Assembly: GCA_034401795.1 (NCBI GenBank)
Contig: CM067372.1
Span: 17,697,924-17,761,923, forward strand
Origin: Chaetoderma sp. LZ-2023a
Lineage: Eukaryota > Mollusca > Caudofoveata > Chaetodermatida > Chaetodermatidae
DNA: 64,000 nt
Direction of reading: 5' to 3'
The position numbers and the translations under genes are program-made. Positions 36,601-48,600 of the stretch are shown in pieces. The notes below the pieces were generated by a model. It was not told the DNA's origin and searched no databases. It saw only the letters and a program-made list of their open reading frames with translations. The stretch's first letter is position 1; the number at the start of each line of letters is the position of its first letter.

Positions 36601-39600
36601 GTGAATTTCACTCCTACGCCTTGCCGAGGCCGCAGCAATTAAAAATACAGTTTTAAGAGTTAACATTTTCATAGAAATGGAACTAAGTGGTTCAAAAGGC
36701 TTATCACCTAGTACCTGGAGCACCAGTGATAAACTCCAAGACGGAATCAGTGGAGGATTCCTTGGTCTTAGATTGCCCATGCCTTTAATTAATACATTTA
36801 ATGTACTTACTTCATCACTCCCCCTATTAGCCAAGCAAGGAATAACAGTCATTAAAGCTGACTTATAACCAGCAATAGAGTTAGGCTTGAGGCTATAGGC
36901 ATCATATAGGTGACAGAGGAAATCAGCCACTACCTGAATAGATGATTCCATTGGATCAATACATCTTTTTGAGCACCATTCTGCAAATCTGTTGATTTTA
37001 TAATTATATGCTCTGGAGGTTGACCCCCTCCTGGCTTTGGCCATAAACATGGCCGCTTGCTCAGAAAAGCCCTCCTTAATTCTAGATTCCTTGACAACAT
37101 CCACGCAGTCAATCGGAACATTGACGGATTGTCGTGAAGGGCCTTGCCCTGGAAGATAAGGTTGTCCATCAGAGGCAGCGGAACCGGATTGCAGACCAGA
37201 AGGTCCAGCAGATCCGTATACCACGATCGGCTTGGCCAATCCGGGGCGATCAGAAGCACTTGGCACTCCTGCTGCCTGATTTTCTGAAGCACCTTTGGAA
37301 TCAGGATTGCTGGGGGGAATGCGTATGCATACATTCCCTCCCAGCTGATAGCTAACGCATCTGTTGCGAAAGCGCTTGGGTCTGGAATCGGAGAGACGTA
37401 CGTCGTCATCTTCGCATTCTTCTTCATCGCGAACAAATCTATGTTGGGTTTCCCCCAATGGTCGAACAGACGATCCGCCACACATTGATTTAGTTGCCAT
37501 TCCGTGGGTAAAACACTCATCCTTCGGCTCAATGAGTCTGCTAGCAGATTTAACCTCCCCGGAATATGAACTGCTTTCAAGGTGATCCCATGATCCAGGC
37601 ACCAACAAAGCAGTCCCCATGTCATCATACAGAGACTGGGCGACTTCGTTCCGCCCTGGCGGTTTATGTAAGTCACTACTGTTGAGTTGTCTGAACGAAT
37701 TAGAACAATCTTGCCCTGAACTTTCTGTAAGAAATGTTCCAGGCCCAGGACTACTGCTCTTAGCTCTAGTAGATTGATATGTTCCTTGGACTGATCCAGA
37801 TCCCAAAGCCCTGATACTGTGGACTCTTCCAGACAAGCTCCCCACCCCTCCATCGATGCATCTGTATACACAGTCACCTGAGGGTGGGGAGGGGTTAGCA
37901 AAACCCCCAGCAAGAGATTCTCTGTATTCAACCACCATTGCAGGTGGTGAATCAGAGGCGCCAACACCGACACGTTCGAGTCCAGCGAACCTGAACTCTG
38001 GGTCCACTGTGTCATGAGAAACAACTGGATCGGACGCCTGCGCAAGGCGGCCTGTGGAATGACTGGTTCCAAAGAAACCATCAAGCCCAGCATTCTCAAG
38101 TAAACCCGTGCCAGGACATGACGACTGTCGCACACCGACTGAATTACCGAGATGAGTACTTGAACCCTCTCCTGAGTGGGGTACACATACCCCGTCTCCA
38201 GATCGAAGAACATGCCCAGGTAAACAAACTTCTGGGATGGAGTTAGCTCTGATTTCGGGAAATTGATCATCCAGCCCAAGTCCGAGAGAGTTTTCAAAAC
38301 AATCTCCAGATTGGCTGACAACGATTCCCGGGTGTGTGCTTTCAACAGCCAGTCGTCTATGTACGTGTGGACTGCTATGCTTCTCCTGCGGAGGTATGCA
38401 GTGATCGCGAGAACCACACGGGTGAAGACCCGAGGAGCCGTGGAAATTCCGAAGGGTAACACCCTGAATTCCCACCGCCGGCCCTGAAATGCAAATCTCA
38501 GGAAGCGACGGAAACTCCTCTCTATGGGAATGTGGAAATAAGCATCCTTCAAATCTATCGACGCTGTCCACATCCCTCGCTCTAACCCCGCCAACACCGA
38601 GCGCACAGTCTCCATCTTGAAACTGGGTGTCTCGATGAACTTGTTCAACGGCTTGAGGTTGAGAATCGGCCTCCACCCTCCGGTGTTTTTTGTTACCAAG
38701 AACAGGGTTGAATAGAAGCCCGGGCACCTCTGTGCCGGCTGAATGGCTTCTTTTAGTATGAGGGAATTTATTTCCTCCTCTATACACAACCTCTGATCCG
38801 GATCCCGTGGAATGGGAGTCCAGATCGGCGCGAGAGACAGTCGCGATGGCGGGCCTGTCACCCAGTCGGGACGATACCCGACCGAAGGCCATCGCAAGAC
38901 TAAACGGTCCTGAGTCAACCGCTTCCACTCTGGCAAGCGGGCGGCCAAACGGCCGCCCACCGGTCCACCTAGGGATAGAGGTGGACATAAGGAGGGCCAG
39001 AGTGGCACTGTTCTCTCGGCCTGAAACACCGGAGTGGTTCCCACCGCGGTAACCAGGCCATCAGGCCCGATTACCGCGACCAGATCCCCGCGCGCCCCGC
39101 CCAGCGCCGCGCGCACCACGGTGCGCGGGCGGCTGTCTGGCTGGGTGCGGCTGGGGAGCCTGCGCCCCCCTCACTGCTGGCCGAATCGCCCGTGGCCTAG
39201 GCCTACGTTGCGACGGTGGCTGGCCCCTGACCTGGCCAGCACCACCTCGAGCCTGCAGAGGACGATACGCAGGGGGTGCCGCGCGAACACGCTCCCGCCG
39301 GAGCACCTCAAATTGTTCCCGCAGCGCCCTCTGGTTATTAACCAGAGTGACCGTCTCCTGGAGGTGCCTGCATCCCTCACCTCCAAAGAGACCAGGACCT
39401 GTCATAGGCGTCCGCAGCAGCCTATTATACAGGTCCTGGGACGGGCACAGATTGTCAAGCGCAAACGTGCGCCTCGCCCGGACACTTCTGGTTACCGCCC
39501 GCGTCAAACAGTCCAAAGCCAGGTTGATACCATCCTGAATGGCTCTCTGGACTGTCACCGGGCTTGGTTGGCGTGATGCGGAAGCCGCTACCACCCCTTG

Positions 39601-42600
39601 TAGCAGCTGGGAGACGTGGGACAGAGCGGCAATCGACGCTCTCCCACTCTCCTCCGCATCCCGCAGCGCGGCATTTGCCGAACGCAACGCGTTCGAGCAC
39701 AAGACTCCCGTGTCAGAACGGGAGCCCGGCCGCGCATCTTCGCCCAAAGCCGCGCGATCATCAACGCTCGGCTTCGGCACCACACCGTACCGCTGGTAAT
39801 CCAGGGGCACGATGCGGCACCGCTTCGCCACCTCGCGAGGGGCCTTCGCGAGACGTCCATTCACCTTAATGGACGCCTCTGCCGCTTCGAACATGTCCAC
39901 GACATGCTCAGCAAGCGGCAGAGATGGCATAGCGGTAGCCGCCGGCCTACCAGCTAACCACGGCCGATGGTCACGCTGGCTAGCCGGCAGCTCCACGGGT
40001 AGATCTGGCCGAACACTTACCAGCCACTGGCAAGCGTCCGACCAATCCTCCTCCGTGGCTAACTGCGAGCGCTCTACTAGACGAGGGCCTTCGTCTTCCT
40101 CCAGAGCACTCGCAGTTGATGTCGACGGCGGGTAAGCTGATACCCCTGGCAAGCCTGGAAAAGCATGCGGGCCCGAGAGAGCAGGCATGCTAAATTCCGT
40201 GGCTTGACCAGGAGCAGGCGCCGTGGCAGAGCGCGGGGTAAACACCGCTCTACCACGGGTCTGACCAGCACCAGCCATACCATCGGCAAGCCGAGGTATG
40301 CGGTATCCGTGGTCAACAGCACCGCCCGGGGACACCCTCTGGACCGTGAAATCTACTCCTGCGTGAGTAGAACCATGGAACACGTCGCCTGCATTCCCCG
40401 CGAGGGGTGCACAGACGTCGTATTCCATGGCCACGTCCTCAGAAGGCGACCCCAGCAGGAGATCCTCTTCTTCCTGGCCAGAAAGATTAGACTCCGGGTC
40501 AGCAAAGAGAGCTAACCCGGACTGGCCAGGAAAGGTGCCATAGGAGGGTTTGGCACCTTCGGCGCGCGGATACCCGGGGTCTGATGAGCAGACCGCGGGT
40601 CCCAGCAACAACCGTTGTCCACGGCCCCTCGGCGCGGCGCCATGCCTGCTGCCAGGGCCTTGGACTGCCCCCAACAAAGGGGCCACCTCTGAATCCACAA
40701 CCGGACCGGACCTAAAGAGACCGGATTCAGAGGCGGGGATCACCTGCTCGTAAGCAGATGCCGAGGACAACAAAGGAGCTGGCCCAGGGAGCATGCCACG
40801 AAGCAACTCTGGGACCAGATCCTTTATTGTCCTCTGCATCTCTTGCAACATTTCGGACCTGAAGGCCTCCATATCCACCGCGGATGAGGCCTTCTTCTTA
40901 CCCTTCTTACACACTTTCTCCTTCTTCTTCCTCTCTTCCTCCATTACCTTCTCCCTTGCCTGCAATGCGAGAAAATCAGACATTAATTCGCCCCCCCACA
41001 GCTTACATACGTCGCACTTCAGCAACGGTCCACAGGGACTGCAGCTGAAGCACAAGTGCGGGACGAAGCGGCTTTTAAGAAACCTCCCGCAGGACGGGCA
41101 ACCAGGTCTCTGAAACAGGACAAAGGACAGGGACAATGAGCAAGATAGTTACGGTTAGCGAACTCAAAACCAACTAAAAAGAGAGGACAGGATCATCAAG
41201 ATCAGAAATCAAGAAGAACCAGCCATGGACAAAACGTTAATTGTTAATAAAAAGGCCAAGGCCGATTATGACGTCATCACTCTCGTGACCAAATTAATCG
41301 ATCCGCAACAAGCACCAAGAGCAAGAACGAATTGTATAAGTAAACGGAACATTTCCGTTGAATTGGCATTTCGAGTACACAACAATCAGATATACAGAGA
41401 TAACTCCTTCCAATTCTAGCATTGGCAAAAAGGGAAATTATCTCCCCTTTTGTTTACATTATAATTAGATACCTGATCCTTGTATAGACAAACCATCCAA
41501 CGTGATGAACCGGAGAACTCCACCATAGTACGCCTCTACATTCTCTCCACCTCAGGGGAAGGAATTGGAGCAAGAGGGCAAAGTGAGAAGACCTTTATAA
41601 CAGGCCTCCAACTCACTGAACATAGATCTTTTGGTTAGATAACCTAACAGTATTAGTAGGAAATGGAACCGTGGTGGAGAGAAAACATATCCTCTTGTGC
41701 CGAGAAGTCCATCAAAGCATCTATGCGATACCTGTGGACAAAACACAAAGAGAAATGAGACATATGAAGCACCATGTTGTAAAAAACCAACATAATCAGG
41801 CGCTAATCACGGTAAGCGCGAGTCCCGGAAATACATTAAACCGGGACAAAACACGCTAGCATATCAAAGAATTCACCTGATAAAGCGATCCCGCTCCTTC
41901 TAAAGGCGAATCCTCCCTTTCCGACATGCTTCCACCAAAAAATAATCGTCAAACGTGAGCAAAAAACAAGGCAACGCGCAGAAAAGTATGAAGAACACAA
42001 AACCGCATGTAACCCTTTGCCAATAAATGAGCAAAGAGGAAGTAGTAGTCGGCGCATGCGCGGTGGTGGGGCGAGCATCCGCCGGACTACCTCTGACTCC
42101 CTGCCCAGTAGGGGCACCTAACTGTTTTTAATCTGAGTGTTTTATTGAGTGAAAGCCGATATTTAGCAATATCAAAAGTATTAGGGAGGTAAGTATACTC
42201 TTGATGTGAAAAGAGTAGGCCTTGGGAACATTGACATACTGTAGGATACCATAAGTTCATCAAACTTACATTAGTTAGGGAATATTTACATGTCTATAGG
42301 CATTTAGCCATGTCAAGCAAGAGTTTTCCGGAATTTTGAATTTTACTTAAATTTCGAGTTGATAATTTGCAACCGAGCTCGACTGGTCAGTCGACTATAG
42401 TTAACTAACTAGTTAATTATTTCAAGTTCGATTGGTGTCTAGTTAATTATAGTTAACTATCATATAGTTTGTGAATCGAACTTGACCCTTTGTCCTGTAT
42501 TGCCTGTAAAGCGTGACTATTTTTATTAACAGATTCAATACATGATAATATTGCTCATTTGCATATTGTATATTTGAATTTGTTTACAGTTTTTTTGAGA

Positions 42601-45600
42601 ACATGGACCGAATATGTGCACACAAGTATCTCCCTTCTTCCAAAGATGTCCTGAGAGTGCGCATTCGTACGTCATCCGTGATCGAGACCTGCTTTCATGT
42701 CAGTGGTATCGTTATCAGGTAGAGTATCCATAATCGAAACCTGCTTTCATGTCAGTGGTATTGTTATCAGGTAGAGTATCTGTTATCGAGAAATGCTTTC
42801 ATATCAGTGGTATTTTTATCAGGTAAAGTATCCATAATTGAGACCTGCTTTCATGTCAGTGCTATTTTTATCAGCCAGAGTATCCATAATCGAGACCTGC
42901 TTTCATGTCAGTGGTATTGTTATCAGGTAGAATATCTGTGATTGAGACCTGCTTTGATGTCAGTGGTATCATTATCATGTAGTGTATCTGTGATTGAGAC
43001 CCGCTTTCATGTCAGTGGTATCATTATCAGGTAGAGTATCCGTGATCAAGACCTGCTTTCATGTCAGTGGTATCATTATCAGGTAGAGTATCTGTGATCA
43101 AGACCTGCTTTCATATCAGTGGTATCATTATCAGGTAGAGTATCTGTGATCGAGACTTGCTTTCATGTCAGTGGTATCATTATCAGGTAGAGTATCTGTG
43201 ATCGAGACCTGCTTTCATGTCAGTGGTATCATTATCATGTAGATTATCTGTGATCGAGACCTGCTTTCATGTCAGTGGTATCGTTATCAGGTAGAGTATC
43301 TGTGATTGAGACCTGCTTTCATGTCAGTGGTATCGTTATCAGGTAGAGTATCTGTGATTGAGACCTGCTTTCATGTCAGTGGTATCATTATCATGTAGAT
43401 TATCTGTGATCGAGACCTGCTTTCATGTCAGTGGTATCGTTATCAGGTAGAGTATCCATAATCAAGGCCTGCTTTCATGTCAGTGATATTGTGATCAGGT
43501 AGAGTATCTGTGATTGAGACCTGCTTTCATGTCAGTGGTATCGTTATCAGGTAGAGTATCTGTGATCGAGACCTGCTTTCATATCAGTGGTATCATTATC
43601 AGGTAGCGTATCTGTGATCGAGACCTGCTTTAAGTTTGTTAGCATTTGTGTACAAAGTGCATTTTATTCCTCTGACCATGACATTGATACATGTATAGGC
43701 AAGCATGTGTCCAAGTTTATTTTGTGATAGGGTGAGGCAATCCCGAAATATTCATTCTCCTTCGATCAATACTCACCATTCTGTTACTTCTGATATACAG
43801 CTGGCCTTGACAGCGGCTCTAGGATTATAGACTTAGAAAGCTTTACCGACTCCTGGGAACCGGATACTCGGCTCCCAACTGCCGAGTACCCGTTTACCAT
43901 AGAGCTCATTCTTGTTTGCATAGCAACAAGAGCTATACATGCTTTCTGCAGGGAGAGGATTTTAGTGTCTTTTGTTAAAGAAATCTAAGTCTTTATCTGT
44001 AAAGTGATAGTTTGTGCGTTCTTGAAGGATTTAACTGGATACTACGGAGAATACCGCCGATAATAACCAGGTTGTATCATTCCTTATTATCCATAGTTAA
44101 AAGACTTAGGTCTCTAAATTTCGCTGTGTCGCATGTCCCAATTTCTGACCACAAAGAATCTGGGACGTGTGCTAACAACGATATATGCCAGACGATCGCC
44201 TTCTTTAAACCCCAACAGGCGATCGGCAGATATGAAAATAGGTGTTTGCTACGGTATTTCTAACACGAATATCGGCTGACGTCGTTCTCCGTAGGATCTG
44301 AGCGGGTGACGTCACACCCAGTCGCTCAGATGTTTATGTGAAGAAAATTTTTTCATTAATTCGCGCATCTCGTTCTGGGTGCTGCGTACTAAAAATGGTA
44401 CCGGAAACTTTAGAATGGTCAAGTTTACGTGCGATCACGATCGGTTTGCAATGATCGGTGGTTTCAAAATTCTTGAGTAGATGCGTGGTCTGCGGTTTTA
44501 CCGTGTGATACAGCAGTTTGTTATACATTTTGTTGTTTTCTTCACATCGTTTGGCTTTCGTTAGGGAGTATAATTTATATTGATTGGTAAATATACCCCG
44601 AATGCTATGCGATATGATTCCTGGAGCCGTTACACATCCTGGAGGATCTAATATGGGTGTGTTTAATGCCCACTTCGTTCTTGTCGTCATAATCAATGCG
44701 ATCTTTGTTGTAACGTGGCGGGGTGGGGTGCGGGAGGGATATGGTTAATTTATGAGTCAAATTATTTGAAAATTAATTGTCTGCCTTCCATCCGGGTCTC
44801 GTTCCGCTTGTTTATTGTAGGTGTGTCCTTATTTTATAGGCCAAGCCAACCCCGCCATCATGTGACGAGTGCCATAAATTTGTACGGGTCGTATTCAAGG
44901 ACCATGTCTATAGACCATAGGTGTAATGTGTGCACAGTGTGGTCCGTGGATATGATGGTTAAGTTCCTTGCCCAGAAGGACTTGGCTGGGTCTGACGCGG
45001 GGTCAGGCGATCCGAGAGTAAATCGTGGAGCGCCCGGTTCGGCCGGTGGGGGTGCTCCACGTCCCCAGCTGGAGGTGGCGGAGATGGCACCGCCGGCGTG
45101 GTTTGGTCCGGCTATGCAGGGTTTTCTGCATAGCGTTCTGCCCACGCTGGTGTCGTCCCTGCTACCAAAGGTTGGGGGGCAGTTTCTCCCCATGCCTGGT
45201 ACGGACCCTGTCCTCGGACAGGGGTCTGGACTGGTTATCGATGGGGCCGTCTCGTACGGCCCCCTGGCAGTCCCGTCTGGCTCCGGCCAGGCGGGTTCTG
45301 TTTCTCCAGGGCCACCTCCGGGTGGTCCAGTAGCGGTGGCCGGTCCGTCAGGTGTGGGATCCGTCCGCTAGGTCTACTCGTCTAGTGACGACTCTTCGGG
45401 GTCTGAAGACGAGGAGGAGAGGTTGCTGCGGCCTGTGATGCCGCAGGTGGAGAATATGGAGGTCGATTCCGTCCTGGACGGAACCGGCCTCCATTTGTCT
45501 GGCTTGGCGCAAGCCAGGGCAGTGGCTCCGCCTGTGGCTGAGGCCAATCTGGTACCGGGCACCGGTTCCGTGACGGTTGGTTTGGCACCAGCCGACACGG

Positions 45601-48600
45601 TAACGGGTCGGGCGTGGTACTCACCTATCTCGCCTGGTCCGGCAGTCGGACGTGGGGTGCCGTTGGCGTCCGTGTCTGGCTACGGTTCCGCGACTGCTAC
45701 GGGTCCGTACGGTTTTCCGTGCGGACCTACCCCATGGACCGGAGTGTTTCATGGGGTGGTGGCGGAACCGTGTGGTACCGGAGTGCCTGGTGTGTCAGCC
45801 GTGACTCCTTGCCGGGAGGCCGTGGCTGGCAGGCCCGTGAACACGTCAACGGGTGACGTGTTTGCGGGTGTGTCTTCATCGGAGATAGATTGGTCAGAGG
45901 CTCTGGCGTGGCTAGCCAGGGTTGACCCATCTGTGGTTTCGGCCACGGCCGATGAAGATGCGCCCCGTGCGTCGATCAGGACGGGGATTTTGCCCGCGGC
46001 CCGGATCCAGTCGGTTAATAGAGTTGTTGGAGGCTATTTATAGCAAACAACTTATGACCAAGGGTCAGCTCCCTGCGGCCTCCAGGGAGGTGCGGGCAAG
46101 ATGTCGTATTCCGCGGGGGGAATACGACAGATATGGTGTAGTCCCGTCGGTCACCGAGGATGACCAATGTGTACTGGGCGTTCAGAGTGCCGGGGCGGGT
46201 GGCCCCGGTCCGGCACTTGTGGACAAGGCTCAGGTACACCAAGAGGAAGTCCTGTCCCTATGCGATGAGGGTGTGAGGGCAGCTATGAGCGCTGTCAACC
46301 ACTCGTATCGTCTCCTTCAGTCGGTGTGGGCTGAAGCGGGGGCAGCCCACCCTGTGGCGCTTTCGTGCGTAAATGACGGCCTGGTGCTGTCTATGGACGC
46401 ATTGGCAAGGGTGCAAGCACGAGTGACTAAATCCAGGAGGCAAATGGTCATTGACCATATGCGTCCGGCTACGGCAGTCAGGGAGTGTCTTCTTGGGACG
46501 CCCCTGACAGGGCCTAGCATCTTCGGTGGCCAAGCGCGGGCCATCTTAGAGGATACAGCCAGTATCGCGCAGAATCGGTTAGCGGTCAACCTGCAGCTAG
46601 TGCGGAAAGCGCACGCACTAGGGGCTGTGGGGAAACCGCTAGCGGGACAACCTTCAAAGAAGCAGAAGAAGCATAAGGGCAAGGCGAAAGCTAAGCCTGT
46701 TGCGACTTCTGCTTCAGCTGGTTTTTCTCAGCCGCCACCGGCGAAGAAAGCCAGGAAGGTTGTAGAGGCGCCTACCCTCCCCAAGTTTGCTCCTGACCGC
46801 CCTAGAGGCGGGAAGGGCAAGGGGAAGGGTAAGGGTAAGTCCTCAAAGGGCGGACAGAAGGGGGCGGATCGTACCTGAGGGTACGAGAGCTCCCTTCATA
46901 TCCGTCTGGACCGCGCCTGTGAGACAGGAACAGCAGTGCCAGTTATACCCGTCGTGCCTAGAACGAAATGGTCTCTCTCTCGTTAAGAAAGAGGGGGGAG
47001 CGGACTACGAGCCGGAAAACCCCGTTAGACGTCGAGGCGTCTATGGTGGGTGGAAGGCTCATGCGTTTCGTCGAGGCCTGGCGAGGTGTGACATCAGACA
47101 GTCTGGTCCTGGGATGGTTATCCCAGGGTTACATGCCGGAGTGGTGGGACTTTCCACCACAAAATCTGTCTTTGGCACCTGTCTGGACACCCGTACCAAG
47201 GGAGCCAGACAAGTTAGAAGCCGTTCAAAAGGAAGTGTCAGGTTTGCTTCTGAAGGGAGCAATAAAACCAGCAAACCGAAACACTCCAGGCTTCTATTCA
47301 AACATGTTCCTTGTCCCCAAGAGCACAGGGGGATGGCGATCCATACTCAATCTCAGGCCATTAAATTGGTTTATCCATACGCCTCGGTTCCAGATGGAAA
47401 CGCCGAGGTCGGTAATGGCGGGATTGAGGAAAGGAATGTGGTGTGTATCGATCGATCTGAAAGATGCATATTTCCACATTCCGATGAACAGGAGTTGTCA
47501 CAGGTTTCTGAGATTTGCGTTTCAGAATCAAGTATGGGAGTTTATTGTTCTCCTATTCGGCCTGTCGACAGCTCCGAGGGTTTTCACAAGAGTGGTCCTT
47601 GCGGTGACAGCGTTTCTCAGAAAAGAGAACGTGGCGCTACACACCTACATAGACGACTTGCTGATCAAGGCAGACTCGGCAGCCAGGTTGAATGTGGATA
47701 CTGCTCTGACTCTGAGGTTACTTTCAGATCTAGGCTGGATAGTCAACGAGGAGAAATCCGAGTTGACGGCCACTCAACATTTCGTTTATTTGGGGATGCG
47801 ATTCAATCTCGAGGAGGGCAGGGTGTACCCGTCAGAGCCCAGAGTGGTGTCTCTGTTAGCCATCCTCAAGAGTTTTCGAGTGGGAAACCACATTCAGGCG
47901 AGGCGGTTCCTTCAGATGCTGCGCATGATGGTCTCCATGGAGCAGGTTATCCCGTACGCTGCTCTAATGCGAAGGCCTATCCAGTTGTATCTGATGTCTC
48001 TGTGGAAAGAGAGAACAGAACCCCTGTCAAAACTGGTACCAGTTTTGGAGCCGATAATGTCGCATCTTGTATGGTGGAAGGAACGTCAGAATCTCCTAGT
48101 AGGGGTTTCGCTGCATCTACCCCACCCCTAGCTGTCCGTGTACACGGATGCATCGCTGGAGGGGTGGGGTGCCTGCCTGGGAGAACACCAGGTCTCGGGC
48201 ACATGGACTCTCTGTTGGAAATGATGGCAGTGGAACTGGCGTTGGAAGAGTTCCTTCCGATGATCAGGGGCAAAGTGATATTGATACGGTCGGACAATTC
48301 GACAGTAGTATCATATATAAATCGCCATGGCGGGACCAGGTCGCCCACTCTGTGTATCAGAGTGTGGCACTTGATTCAATGGTGCAGGAATTACTCGGTT
48401 GTTTTCAAAGCAGCTCACATTCCTGGCCGATTGAACATTCTGGCGAATGCTTTGTCTCGCAGACAGAGAATTCTGCCAACAGAATGGTCCCTCAACCCTC
48501 CAGTTCTGCAACGGATCTTCGAGCATTGGGGCAAACCCAACGTGGACTTGTTCGCCACAAAGGAAAATGCTCAAATCATGACGTATGTCTCGCCGATTCC

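Larger units (their letters stand above)
35179..42211 (-). mobile_element. Full-length DIRS-type retrotransposon, family A
   Basis: This 7.0-kb element is transcribed leftwards. It has near-identical inverted repeats (about 35219-35394 and 42019-42196), a left-specific extension (35179-35218), a right-specific extension (42197-42211), and an internal complementary region at 35463-35562 that is the reverse complement of the two extensions joined. Three long frames (ORF1, RT/RNase H, tyrosine recombinase) are intact. There is no adenine methyltransferase domain that I can recognise. Its GC content is visibly higher than the host introns. It is the best-preserved mobile element in the window. 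Confidence 0.93.

Noticed and set aside
37120..38988. N-terminal half of the 965-codon minus-strand frame as part of the recombinase
   Set aside because: It lies antiparallel-free but out of frame over the well-conserved RT/RNase H ORF, has low-complexity Ser/Gly text and no homology in other copies apart from shadow coding.
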